64,000 bases of DNA from contig CM075769.1 in the NCBI GenBank assembly GCA_037974665.1, forward strand, positions 22,718,139-22,782,138, written 5' to 3'. The position numbers and the translations under genes are program-made. Under the pieces are notes generated by a model, which saw only the letters and a program-made list of their open reading frames with translations, did no database searches and was not told the origin of the DNA. This DNA is from Ehretia macrophylla (lineage: Eukaryota; Streptophyta; Magnoliopsida; Boraginales; Ehretiaceae). The stretch's first letter is position 1. Each line of letters starts with the position of its first letter. Of the stretch, positions 34,003 to 47,073 are shown piece after piece.

Positions 34003-37000
34003 TGTAACACCCCGATCCCTCTCGAGACCGGAAGTTCAATCTATCAATCTAATCACAACCCAATTCCAAACCCGGCAAAATTTTTAGGGAAAGACGGACG
34101 GAGTCTCCCCTATTTCTAGGCAAAGTGCAAAACCTGTAATAACATATAAATGGACCAATACCGTGTCCAAACATTCACAATCCCTCAAGGCCATCCGAGC
34201 CTTGGTTCTCAACAAGTGAACACAAGTAAATATACATTTTCAGTTTAAATGCTAACCTATCTCTTTTTGACTTTTACAAATACATTCATGCTTGGCAATT
34301 AAACCATACTAACCTATTGCATAAATTAGACTATCATACCATTCTAACTCTTTTCCTTTGGACATTACAAACATGCATTGAAGTTAAACTATACTAACTG
34401 AATACATAAGCTAGCTTTTCGAATCACTTTAATAACCTAATAAAACTTAGATTACATTCTTTTTAACACTAAATACAGACAACACATGAAACATACATCT
34501 TTGCATATTTGACAACTCAAGCCACATAGCACGCAAGACAACCCTTCAAGCACGAACTTTCACGTAATCACGAACTTTCCAGCTAACATGGCATTTCCTG
34601 AAATATGGTGGTGATGAGTGAGTATACATAACACGTATACTCAGTGAGGGCGAGACAGATATTGAGGTGGAGAGAAAGAAAGTCGTGCAATGCAAATATA
34701 GCAGTTAAACAATATAACTGATAAGTAAGCAATCAAGACAAACAATCAATACAATAAACAATTAATGAAAGCATTAACATAACCATTCAAAGTTATACCA
34801 CACTCTGAAGGCTATGGTTCACTCATACGAGCAATGTACCATTTCACGAGCGATACATCAATCTCTAGCTTGATGTTGACAATGATGACAATAAGCACGC
34901 AACCACCTTATAACTTCAGTTTGGAATATCCCGGAAGTATCCATCAATTCTACGACCTAAATCCCCCTGGGAGGCAACCCAAGCGAGAATGGGAATAGGA
35001 CACGGAGCTAGAGCAACCAACACTGGCAGCCCGAGACTACCCAGAGAGGCCCATCACTCACGTGCCTGACACTATGCAATGCAAGACACGATACAAGGCG
35101 ATAAATGAGCGATAGCACAACAATACAGATTAGAGGTGATAAACGAGATATCAAGCATTTACAATCAATACTAGCATTCAATTAACTTTTCAAGCATAAC
35201 TATCATTAATAGCAACAATAACACCAATTAAACAAGTAACAGCAGTTCAAACACGAAACAACAAATATCACTATTCAATCTCTAACTTCCGAAGGCAATT
35301 ACGAGCAAACGAGCTACGGGATTAGGAAACCAATTTCACTACATTCACTCAAGCACTACAAGGCATGTTTCTATGTCACTAAACCTCACTTTCCCAACCG
35401 AAGCCCAAAAGTCCACCTACTGCGTTTGAACTACAGCTATGCTAACCGGTCATTCAATCAACGCCACAACAGCGCCAAAAGTGCTTCCATGCCCTCAATT
35501 GCAAAACCCCCAACTCAATTCGAGCATGGTCAACTTTTGGTCAAACGGCCCCTTTACGTTTCTTTGTCTAATTTTTAATTTTATCAAAGGCCGGTTCGTT
35601 TTTATTGCACATTTTATCTTTCTATCACTAATGGCACCTATCCAAATCAAGCAATCGCAATTCGGATCAAAATTCAAAATTCTAGGGTTTACTATTCATA
35701 ATTCACTATTCATTGTTCTTCCCAATTTCAAATACGCAGTTTCAACCCAAAAAATTACTAAATAACTATCAAACAATACTCTACGAACTCAAAGGAAGCT
35801 ATATCAAGCAATTACAGGCATTATAACACATTATATATCAAATCTAAAAATTTGACACAAAATTCAAATTCAAATTTAAATGCACAAAAGCGTGAAAACC
35901 CTCACAGAGATTGAAGACGAAGACCCGCAAGGACCCGAGCCACGACCCCCGAGCAATTCCACGCACGATTATACAAGAAAAATGCAAAACAATTTTTTTT
36001 TCCTTTTCCCTCAAGCTTTCGGCCATGGGAGGACATGGATGGCATTTTGTAAATTGTTTTTATTGATTTTTTCCTTGTTTTATTATTTAAAAGGTGACAA
36101 GGGCATTTTGGTCATTTGCAAAATCAAGCTTTAGTTAAAAATGGTCAAATAAGCTTATTTTAATGCCATTTAAATCTAATTCAAGTTAAAACAATGCAAT
36201 TAAATGAAAAACAACTAAAACTGGTTAAATTAAGCTAAAAACATTTTTTTCACTAAGTCCTAGGAATATTTCTCTAACTCCCATTTTCGAAATGCTACGA
36301 TCGAACGGTCATTAAACGATCGCTAATCAAATGATGAACACTAATAGAAAACTATAATTTTTGAAAAGTAGAATAGTAGAATAGATTAAAATTCACTCCG
36401 GTTTGGAGTTACTTTTCTCATTTATTTGAAAACCGAGTGATTTTAATGCAAGACAACTAAAACCGATTATTAAAATAATCAAAACAATCAAAATAAATAA
36501 TATTCATTGAAAAATAATTGTTTTAACTATTTCTAGAATATTTTAAAGAATTAGGAAGTTAATGCTAGAAATGAATGTTTAACTAAAATTAAACACAAAA
36601 TTCAATGCTAACATTTAAGATGACACTTAATTAAATGCAATTAAATACTATTAAATGCATGCCGGGTTCGGGTTATCACATCCTTTCCCCCTTAAAACAA
36701 TTGCGTCCGCGCAATTCTTCTTCCAATAGAACTCTGCATCCACTGAATCCAACTCTGACTAATCTTCATCGGTTGCTGAGCAAGTATACTAAACAAGAAG
36801 GCCAATAGAGAAGCTTAAGAAGAATTTTCAAATAATAATGCTGAATAAAGGCTCAAATGAAGATACCGTACATAAATCCAAACAAGAATCCCGCTGACAC
36901 AAATTCCGAAGAAGAATAAAATTCGATCCAAGAATGCCGAGAAAATACCAACTAAAGACTAAAGTAGGGATACTGTAGATATCACTAATACCGCACAATA

Positions 37001-40000
37001 ACGACAAGAAGAATACCCCACACACGAATCTCCAATAGAAGTTCAACTACAGCCGCTCGGAAACTCCCTAACAAGAAACCAAATAAATACTCAACTGAAG
37101 ATTCCATCCAGAAGTCCAAAGAAATACCCCGCTAGTCATGAATTCCATAGAAGAATTTCCCCGTTAGGAGTGCTAAGGAGAGTATTAAGAAAACCCAATC
37201 AAATATACTTCAAGAGTCCCAGATAAGTCTTCCAAATAATAACCCCATAGGATAACCAATTAGATTTTGAGTATCGCTATCAAATGCTGAGGAGAATGTC
37301 AAAGGAGATAGCAGAGAAAATAGAATGTGCCCAATAAGACAATCAAGTTGAATGACAAATATAGTTTCCTAGCTAGACGAAAAACCTAAGGGAAAATTCC
37401 GAGCTGGTGTACAATATACAAAACCAAACTCCGAGGCCTCTTCACTGTTTGCCAAGTGAGAACTTTATACAACTTACCACCAAGAAAGCCCAAGTATTCC
37501 ACAGCATACCGTAAGCAATATGAGATAATAAGTCTGAACAAGATTCCAAGTGTAAAACTTCCAATAAGTGCCATCAAGGAAAATACTAGTAAAATACGCA
37601 CTAAGAATTCCAAAGAATACCATAAGTAGTACTATACAATAAGTCCGATAGGAATTCCAAATACTAAACCTACTGAGGAACACTAAAGAAAATACCCGAA
37701 ACAATGCTCCAGTAAGAAAGTATCAAGGATTGCCCAATAAGTAAATACTAGATAAATGACCACTAAGAAATCTATAGAATGCCATTGAAGAAGTTCCAAT
37801 AAGGAATGCCAGTAACACACCAACAAAGACCGAGACACATATGCCATAGATAATACCATACAGTAAGTCCGATTGAAACCCTAATAGCCAAGTCTACCAA
37901 GAAGTGCCAACAAAAGTCTCCAAAGAATACCCAATAAGAAAACCAAAGAAGGCTCCAGAGAACAACCAAATAGAACCCCAAAAGAAAGCTATTCTTTTGC
38001 AACTGTTAAGCACAGAGGAGGACCTTAGAGATTCGCCAACTACCGAGCTCCAAAAGCAAACACCAACTCCCAAATAAAGGCTAGTCAAATATTGCTCATT
38101 CCCGTCAATCGACATAGCTTGGAGGACCTGCTACTAACCACTTCTCTTCAGGGGAGGAAAAAGTATTTCTTACCATTTTAACAGGACATGTATGAATGCC
38201 AATATATCACATTTATACATATATGCTTTAATCTATTATGTAAGCATGTTTGTAAAACAGTTTATTCAACAAAGTCAATCAAGCACGACAATCAAGTCAA
38301 GCACAACATAATCAATTCAAATCACGGCACAACCAATTCAAGACATTCCAATACACACATTACAAGCAATACTTCAAGCAAATAACAATTCACGAGGTCG
38401 ATTCGATTCACGATGCCAATTCGATACACGAGTAGTCACTTCACTTCACGTAACATACCTTTAGCACATATCACATAACTATTTCACATAGGTGCACACA
38501 TTTAGGTCAAGACACACAATCCCACATACAAGCATACACTTTCAAAACACACTTAACAAGCACACATTCAAGGATCACTACCCACCAGACCGAGGACCCT
38601 GTCCCGGCTTATGAGTTAAACAAGCTCTGATACCACCTGTAACACCCTAATCCCTCTCGAGACCGGAAGTTCAATCTATCAATCTAATCACAACTTAATT
38701 CCAAACCCGGCAAAATTTTTAGGGAAAGATGGACGGAGTCTCCCCTGTTTCTAGGCAAAGTGCAAAACCTATAATAACATATAAATGGACCAATACCGTG
38801 TCCAAACATTCATAATCCCTCAAGGCCATCCGAGCCTTGGTTCTCAACAAGCGAACACAAGTAAATATACATTTTCAGTTTAAATGCTAACCTATCTCTT
38901 TTTGACTTTTACAAATACATTCATGCTTGGCAATTAAACCATACTAACCTATTGCATAAATTAGACTATTATACCATTCTAACTCTTTTCCTTTGGACAT
39001 TACAAACATGCATTGAAGTTAAACTATACTAACTGAATACATAAGCTAGCTTTTCGAATCACTTTAATAACCTAATAGAACTTAGATTACATTCTTTTTA
39101 ACACTAAATACAAACAACACATGAAACATACATATTTGCATCTTTGACAACTCAAGCCACATAGCACGCAAGACAACCCTTCAAGCACGAACTTTCACGT
39201 AATCACGAACTTTCTAGCTAACATGGCATTTCCTGAAATGTGGTGGTGAGGAGTGAGTATACACAACACGTATACTCAGTGAGGGCGAGACAGATATTGA
39301 GGTGGAGAGAAAGAAAGTCGTACATTGCAAATATGGCAGTTAAGCAATATAATTGATAAGTAAGCAATCAAGACAAACAATCAATACAATAAACAATTAA
39401 TGAAAGCATTAACACAACCATTCAAAACTATACCACACTCTAAAGCCTATGGTTCACTCATACGAGCAATGTACCATTTCACGAGCGATACATCAATCTC
39501 GAGCTTGATGTTGACAACGATGACAATAAGCGCGCAACCACCTTATAACTTCAGTTTGGAATACCCTGGAAGTATCCATCAATTCTACGACCTAAATCCC
39601 CCTGGGAGGCAACCCAAGCGAGAATGGGAATAGGACACGGAGCTAGAGCAACCAACACTGGCAGCCCGAGACTACCCAGAGAGGCCCATCACTCACGCGC
39701 CTGACACTATGCAATGCAAGACATGATACAAGGCGATAAACGAGCGATAGCACAACAATACAGATTAGAGGCGATAAACGAGATATCAAGCATTTACAAT
39801 CAATACTAGCATTCAATTAACTTTTCAAGCATAACTATCATTAATAGCAACAATAACACCAATTAAACAAGTAACAGCAGTTCAAACACGAAACAACAAA
39901 TATCACTATTCAATCTCTAACTTCCAAAGGCAATTACGAGCAAACGAGCTACGGGATTAGGAAACCGATTTCACTACATTCACTCAAGCACTACAAGGCA

Positions 40001-41314
40001 TGTTTCTATGTCACTAAACCTCACTTTCCCAACCGAAGCCCGAAAGTCCACCTACTACGTTTGAACTACATCTATGTTAACCGGTCATTCAATCAACGCC
40101 ACAACAACGTCAAAAGTGCTTCCATACCCTCAATTGCAAAACCCCCAACTCAATTCGAGCACGGTCAACTTTTGGTCAAACGGCCCCTTTACGTTTCTTT
40201 GTCTAATTTCCAATTTTATCAAAGGCCGATCCGGTTTTATTGCACATTTTATCTTTCTATCACTAATGGCACCTATCCAAATCAAGCAATCGCAATTCGG
40301 ATCAAAATTCGAAATTCTAGGGTCTACTATTCATAATTCACTATTCATTATTCTTCCCCGATTTCAAATACGCAGTTTCAACGGTAAAAATTGTTAAATA
40401 ACTATCAAACAATACTCTACGAACTCAAAGGAAGCTATATCAAGCAATTACAGGCATTATAACACATTATATATCAAATCTAAAAATTTGACACAAAATT
40501 CAAATTCGAATTTAAATGCACGAAAGCGTGAAAACCCTCACAGAGATTGAAGACCAAGACCCGCAAGGACCCAAGCCACGACCCCCGAGCAATTCCACGC
40601 ACGATTGTAGAAGAAAAATGCAAAACAATTTTTTTTTCCTTTTCCCTCAAGCTTTCGGCCATGGGAGGACATGGATGGCATTTTGCAAATTGTTTTTATT
40701 GATTTTTCCTTGTTTTATTATTTAAAAGGTGATAAGGGCATTTTGGTCATTTGCAAAATCAAGCTTTAGTTAAAAATGGTCAAATAAGCTTATTTTAATG
40801 CCATTTAAATCTAATTCAAGTTAAAACAATGCAATTAAATGAAAACAACTAAAACTGGTTAAATTAAGCTAAAAATATTTTTTTCACTAAGTCTGAGGAA
40901 TATTTCTCTAACTCCCATTTTCGAAATGCTACGATCGAACGGTCATTAAACGATCGCTAATCAAATGATGAACACTAATTGAAAACTATAATTTTTGAAA
41001 AGTAGAATAGTAGAATAGATTAAAATTCACTCCGGCTCGGAGTTACTTTTCTCATTTATTTGAAAACCGAGTGATTTTAATGCAAGACAACTAAAACCGA
41101 TTATTAAAATAATCAAAACAATCAAAATAATCAATATTCATTTAAAAATAATTGTTTTAACTATTTCTAGAATATTTTAAAGAATTAGAAAGTTAATGCT
41201 AGAAATGAATGTTTAACTAAAATTAAACACAAAATTCAATGCTAACATTTAAGATGACACTTAATTAAATGCAATTAAATACTATTAAATGCATGCCGGG
41301 TTTGGGTTATCACA
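34003..41314 (-). mobile_element. Element C: LARD-like element without genes
   Basis: Left LTR 34003-36680 and right LTR 38638-41314, each about 2.68 kb with TG...CA ends. The flanking duplication is AACAT (33998-34002, 41315-41319). A tRNA-Met primer site (TGGTATCAGAGC on the minus strand, 38624-38635) lies two bases from the right LTR, and a purine tract (minus AAGGGGGAAAGGA) adjoins the left LTR. The element is therefore in minus orientation with its 5' LTR on the right. The 1957-bp interior has no gag or pol. The first 260 bases of the two LTRs differ at nine sites, all transitions, so the insertion is fairly young. LTR motifs shared with D, E and F suggest a chromovirus origin. Confidence 0.93.
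36681..38637 (-). repeat. Non-coding interior of element C
   Basis: Built of degenerate repeats in which words such as CCAAAGAATACC, AATTCCAA and AATAAGTCCGAT recur (for example ATACAATAAGTCCGATAGGA near 37637 and ATACAGTAAGTCCGATTGAA near 37858). The short hydrophobic minus-strand frames seen here (36828-38115) arise from this composition and are not genes. Confidence 0.6.
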
Positions 41315-41849
41315 AACATAGCCACAAAGGTTTGAGACCAAAGTAATTTAGGGACTGGATATGACCATAACCAATTTTGTGAAATAGATAACAAAACATT
41401 GTTGACTCTTGATATTTGTATTCCAACATAGCCACAAAGGTTTGAGGGATGCAAATTATTAAGAGAATTTTGTCACCCACTACCGAATTTTAATAAAATT
41501 CGCGTTTCTCGTTATGAGAGTATGAGATTCGATAAAGATAATAGGAGTTACTATTTTTGTAAAGACCGTACTTAAATAGTTATGCATTTTTACATCAACT
41601 AGCAGTCTTACTTTCTGTACTACTTATTTCTACAGTATTTTTATAATGGCTTCTATTTCAAATCCCATTGCCCGTATCCTTGATAAAAATGCTTTAACCG
41701 GACCAAACTTTCCTGATTGGTTTTGCAATCTTAAAATTGTTTTGGGATTGGAACAGATTAAATATGTTCTGGATAAGTCCCCCCATGCTACCCTTCCTGA
41801 AACTGCAACTGAAGAGGAGCAAGAAACACATCAACTCTAGATAGAACAT

Positions 41850-44229
41850 TGTTGGGGATATGCCCTAATGCTAAAGTTTGAGATGACCTTATTAGGGTTT
41901 AATAAGAATATGCTTATGTGTTTTATACACTATGTGATTTGTAGGATATTCATATTCTCCGCTTCAATGTGAATATGTCCCTAATGTTTATCCGAGGAGA
42001 GAAATGTTCTAAAAGGGTTTAGGATATTTCGCACTTTCTCTTCGATATGATAAGTATTAAGAAACAATTCATTGCCCTTTAGATTATTCGACCAGAACTG
42101 GAATAATCGAGTACGGGTTATCATATGTTATTACATTTGATTAACATGGTGATGTTAATGATAAAGGATGGCGTGCGAAATGCTAGAACAACATGGTGTT
42201 GTAGACTAATAAACGTATGAGTGATCGTCTGTGTACAGATCATTGAATGTGACAATAAATAGTGAACTACGTGATTTCAGGTTAATAATTTACTATTTAG
42301 TTGAGAATTGTACAAATTAATCTTCAGACTTGAGAAATTGCGGCTGCTGGTTATATCAGGGGCTAAATACTGCGTTTGGACAATACCATCTTCCATAAGA
42401 TGGGTTACAGCCTTTCACGTTTTAGTCTTGTGGTATGAATCGACAAGTAATTATCAAGATAGGATTTGTTAAACTCTAGTGTGAGGCGATGTCCTATGAT
42501 ATCTGAGATCGGTTGGTAAATGAGCAATTTCTTGGCCAAGGCGAGTATGAAGTGATGGAAATGGGTTTTTCTATGGTAGTCATCTCTCGTTTCACCGATT
42601 TAGATTTATACATAGTATCAGATGTGGGCTTAACCATTTCATGGTCCTTTCCCGATCGGGGCACTTGTAATAGAAGGATCGGACTGCACGCTAATTCTCG
42701 ACGGTTAAATGGATTTATGAAAGACGTCGTCTCTATTATCGTTTACATTCTCATGATACGTTCGTTGCTAGTGCGTCACTTATGAGCATGAGGGTATTTC
42801 GGTCAATGACGAAGACATTTTTGAAATAGATAAGGAGGTTTATCAGGTCCCTCATCGGTACGCGATTATGAATCTAGAAGGTCACACACTAATAAGTATC
42901 ATGAATAAGTTCACCAGGAGCTTGTATAATGTGGTGGATGGCTTTAAGGTGTTAAGAGTCATCTATATTGGTATTAGGGCCAAACGTGTAATTTCGAAAA
43001 GTTTTGGGGTCAAATTGTAATTACCAAAACTTTTGGGGCCAAACTGTAATTATTGAAAAGTGGTTTCAATATATTTATTCTAATAGAGATTAGAATAGGC
43101 AAAAATAATATATATATATATATATATGTATAATGATGATGTAATTTGTGAATTACCACGTCATCATCCTAGTCATCAAATGAAAAAGGCAAATTAATGA
43201 TAGGGCATTGACATGTGGCATGTGAGATGTAGGATCGTCCATGTCATCAATCCTAGTCATTTGAATTTGAATTGGATGGATGAGATTGACTTTTGAATAA
43301 AGACAAAAGAATCTTGTCCGTTGCTTTTCATGATAGAACCTTTTTGCCAAGTGTCACGAGAGAGAAAAAGTTGTCCCTTGGATTGTAATGATTACAATCC
43401 AAGGCTATGCATGGCTTGGTTGATTCAAGCAAAAAAGAGAAATGGTTTGATTGGCTCTTGAATGCATAAAAGCAATTAAATAATAAGTTATTATATAATA
43501 TATAAAAGATGACAATCTTCTCTCTCTTTCCACTAAGATTTTCGGCCAAGAGGAAGGGGAGAGAGAAGACATTCATCTTGCCATCAAATTGCAATGATTA
43601 TGATCCTATGATGTGCATCATTATCAAGAAAAGTTAGCAATTGTGATTGACTACACTTTTTGATATTGTTAATATATTATTTGATTAAAAGATGACAACC
43701 TCTCTCATGCAAAGTGACAACACACAATTCGGCCAAGGCAATTGAGGAGAGAGAAAAATCATCTTTTTCCTCTTGCTTGGTGATTCTCGGCCATTGCAAG
43801 AACTTTGAGGAGCTTTTTCATTTTGATAATATACCACATACACATAGCTTAACACTTAGAAGATATACTAGCACATATTTGTCTTCAAGTGAATGGTGGA
43901 CTTTGGATGCTTGTGGACCAACTAGACCCTTCAAGTTAGAAGGACTCCATTGCTCCAACTTCAAGCCACACCATCAACCGAGTTGTCTACGAAAGGTATA
44001 CCTAAGGACCTTGCTATTTCATTACATATAGTAGATATATAATGTTAGCTTGCTAGTTTATGGACATATGTGAAAGAATGCGTGTTGATCTTTGGTAGAA
44101 AGTTTTGAAATATGCCTTGCCTAGTTTCGGCCATAGCTATATATCCATGCATAACTTTCTAGATCTTGAATCCAACCATGATATATGCTTAGAAATGATA
44201 TCTATATGTGTTGGCTTGCCTCCCTTTCA
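41850..44229 (+). repeat. Element B 5' LTR
   Basis: Starts TGTTGGGGATATGCCC and ends CCTCCCTTTCA. It contains an (AT)n run at 43107-43130 that is shorter and altered in the 3' copy. The 3' copy is also missing about 50 bases around 42820-42870, including GTTTATCAGGTCCCTCATCG. Confidence 0.85.
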
Positions 44230-44231
44230 AG

Positions 44232-44244
44232 TGGTATCAGAGCC
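44232..44244 (+). promoter_or_regulatory. Element B primer binding site
   Basis: TGGTATCAGAGCC, separated from the LTR end by AG. Complementary to initiator tRNA-Met. Confidence 0.88.
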
Positions 44245-46019
44245 TTTTGGTTTTTGATGTCCATAGAACTAGCATAATGGTCTTGTATTGATATCTTGGT
44301 TGGGCCGTGTGTATGCATGCTACATAGGCCGATTGTTAGCTCTTAAAATGTGCAAGTTTTGAAGTTTATGATAAGCCTACATGATTGCATGTTTAGATCT
44401 AGTCTTGATCCATGCTTGTATGTGTAGATCTTATGGATATTTGAGCTTATGTATGTAAACTTGAGTTTGCATGTTAGATCTATACTTATTAATGGCTATT
44501 TGTCACATGCATATTAAGAATGGTTGATCTTCTTGTTGGATATGCTAATACATAAAGATAGTTGTTGGAATTGATCTTTGCATGTTGGCATATGTCCTAG
44601 AATCAAGAGATAATTCTAAAGGCTTAAAAGGTGTTTCTTGAAATGATCTTTTATGCATATTAGTAAAGTCAAAACTTAGAAAAGACAAATGTGCCCTTGT
44701 TATTTTGAGATGACCGAAATTCCCTGTGTGTGGGCTTGATGTGTTGTTTTTGTTGGACATGGTAATGTGCTAGTGGTTGCCTTGAAGTCTTCAAAAGTTA
44801 AAATAGATTATAAGCATGTGTTAAAATAAAAGTTTGAAAGTTGTTTTAAACTTATTTTAACTAGTTCATGCATATAATTATGTTGAGGACTATTTGATGT
44901 TTAAAGGAGTTTAATAGTCAAATAGGCAACTAGTTAAATGTCTTGAGATTTGCAAAAACAATTTCACATAATTGAAGGCCATTATATTTTAAATCTTGAA
45001 TTTGGAAATAGTCTATTGTGTTTTAATTAGATATTTCTAAATTTAAGAAATGTTAAAAGTTATTATATGTTGATATAATGTCTTTTAATGAATTAATGGG
45101 CTAAAATAAATGTACGAAGGCCATTGCGACATATTGATTTGGGCTTGGGTCTTGTTTGCATGTTTTAGATTAAATTTTAGCCTAATTGGGCCACTTTATG
45201 TGATTGGGCCGTAGACTTGTGTTTTCTTTAAAGTTTTGGGCTTGCATGTGATTATTATTAATTATAATGGGTTATGAATTAATGGGCCATTATGATTTGC
45301 ATTAATGAAAGGTGTTTTTCAAGAAAATAAAATAAGTATAGATAAAGTTTAATTTTTCATGATGATGAGTTGATTAAACTTATATGCTAACTTATTATAT
45401 GTGGATTATTATATACTTGATATGAATAATCATGCATATATTTATATCTTGAGAATGGTGAATTCGATCATGGATTTGGGCTTTAAGGTCAAAAGTTATT
45501 GGGTTGTAATATGAGATATAAGTCTCAATTTATTTCTTGTCATTTCAAAAAATTATGTAGTGAAAACTTTTATGTAATTCTTCAAAAGGAGCTAACAAGA
45601 AGCCCAATGGACTTTTCCAAGGAGTTGGAGGCCTAATGGAGATTTCAAGGAGTTGAAGATCTTTTAAAGTAAATAGTTTTATTTCTTTAAGCCCAAAAGC
45701 CAAGCCCATGATCCACCATTTATTTATCTTTGCATTCATACTATTTAAATTGCTATAATTGTGATTATTAACTTAATAGTATGTAGAATGCTTATTATTT
45801 TGATGAGATTGTGTTTACTCCCTATGTGCAAACGAATATTAGATTTTCAAAAAGTAAAAGGGGTTTTATCGTAGTCCTCTGCCATCCTAGGATATTTAAT
45901 AAGACCCAAATGAATACGATCCTTCTTACCCAAAGGTAAAGGATATGTTTCAAAGTAAGTTTATTAAACTCACTAGAATGAAACATAGTGATGTGGTTGT
46001 CTGCCAAAAACTAACGGTC

Positions 46020-46238
46020 AACATAGCCACAAAGGCTTGAGACTATTGATTCAATTTGTGGGATAACTAAGCGATGGCGGGTCCAATCTAACTAGATCAC
46101 TTAATCAATTATAACCACAAAGGTTTGAGATCAAGTGATTTAGGGACTAAAGTAGACTATACCCTATTTAGAGAAATAGACAACAAAGAGTTGTTGACCT
46201 TTGGTATTCATGTTTCAACATAGCCACAAAGGTTTGAG
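46020..46238 (+). repeat. Triple leader repeat of element B
   Basis: Copies start at 46020, about 46108 and 46217. The first and third read AACATAGCCACAAAGG(C/T)TTG, while the middle one has AATTATAACCACAAAGGTTT. Spacings are 88 and 109 bp, nearly the same as in element A. The set ends about 190 bases before gag. Confidence 0.82.
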
Positions 46239-46431
46239 GAATATGTCTGATCATAGGATCTTGGTCATCCCACTAAGAGTCTTCTCATAGATTCATGTTT
46301 TCTCAATAAGGGAGTATGAGATTTAAAACAAATAGTGGGAGTAGCTATTTTATTTTGGAATATTATAGCTTTATATATTATTGTTAGCCTGCAATCTTAC
46401 TTTCTGTTATATTTACTTTTTATGCAGTTTA

Positions 46432-47073
46432 ATGGCTTCATTCATAAATCCTATTTTGTCTATCCTTAATCATGATTATTTAGTTGGACCAAACTTCGAA
46501 AAATGGTACAAAAGTTTAAGGGTAGTCCTTCGTTTTGAGAGAATTGAGTATATTCTGAATGTCCCGATATTTGCTCCTATAGATGAGACTGCATCCGAGA
46601 TAGACAAGATCACTTACTATAAATGGGTCCAGGATGACATGCGTGCTAGGGGATACATTATTTCATCAATAAGCGATAATCTGCATCGATTCAATGACGG
46701 GCTATCTTATTCCGTAGATATCATTCGTTGTTTGGAGGAATCCTTTGGCGAGCGCAGTCAGTCCATGAGATTCCAGTTGACCCGTGAGCTTTTTAATATG
46801 AGACTTGAAGAGGGTGGTGACGTGAGCCAGCACTGCCTCAGAATAATTTACCTGGTAACTCAATTAGAGGCATTTGGTTTCGTTATGGATCCCCAACTTC
46901 AGGTAGACTTGATCTTGCAGTCTCTTCTACCATCCTACTCTCCTTTGATCTTGGACTTTCACGTGCATAGAATTGAGGTCACACTGAATGAGTTGCCAGA
47001 TATTCTGACTAGCTGGCAGAACCTTGGTTTGGGTGTAGCACCTGATCCCCATGTTGAGTCCTCTCATTTGTAA
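46432..47073 (+). CDS. Element B Gag, intact 213 aa
   Basis: The ATG at 46432 aligns with the start of A's gag (MASFINPILSIL against MASISNPIARIL), so I prefer it over any upstream start. The frame is open to TAA 47071-47073. It covers a copia Gag capsid-like region (UBN2/DUF4219 type), including the conserved GPNFEKWYKSLRVVL, FNMRLEEGGDVSQHCLRI and LPSYSPLILDF. It ends before any CCHC zinc knuckle, whereas A's Gag has one. Gag would form the particle that packages RNA. Loss of the knuckle suggests altered RNA binding or reliance on a helper Gag. The intact frame inside an otherwise non-coding element argues for recent selection or recent insertion. Confidence 0.82.
   Translation: MASFINPILSILNHDYLVGPNFEKWYKSLRVVLRFERIEYILNVPIFAPIDETASEIDKITYYKWVQDDMRARGYIISSISDNLHRFNDGLSYSVDIIRCLEESFGERSQSMRFQLTRELFNMRLEEGGDVSQHCLRIIYLVTQLEAFGFVMDPQLQVDLILQSLLPSYSPLILDFHVHRIEVTLNELPDILTSWQNLGLGVAPDPHVESSHL

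Larger units (their letters stand above)
33911..41446 (+). repeat. Triple leader repeat of element A, split by C
   Basis: Three copies of AACATAGCCACAAAGGTTTG (with small changes) lie upstream of gag at 33911, 41315 (its AACAT is also at 33998, duplicated by C) and 41425. With C removed the spacings are about 87 and 110 bp. Element B has the same three copies at nearly the same spacing. Confidence 0.8.

Noticed and set aside
36828..38115. Possible membrane proteins on the minus strand inside element C
   Set aside because: The hydrophobic frames overlap each other, follow the degenerate repeat composition and show no conserved domain.
34003..41314. Segmental duplication (two 2.68-kb copies)
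   Set aside because: The copies are LTRs: TG...CA ends, adjoining primer site and PPT, and a 5-bp target duplication outside.
42513..42785. 90-codon frame present twice (also 49203-49475)
   Set aside because: The two copies are the two LTRs of element B. Similarity reflects the LTR pair, not gene conservation.
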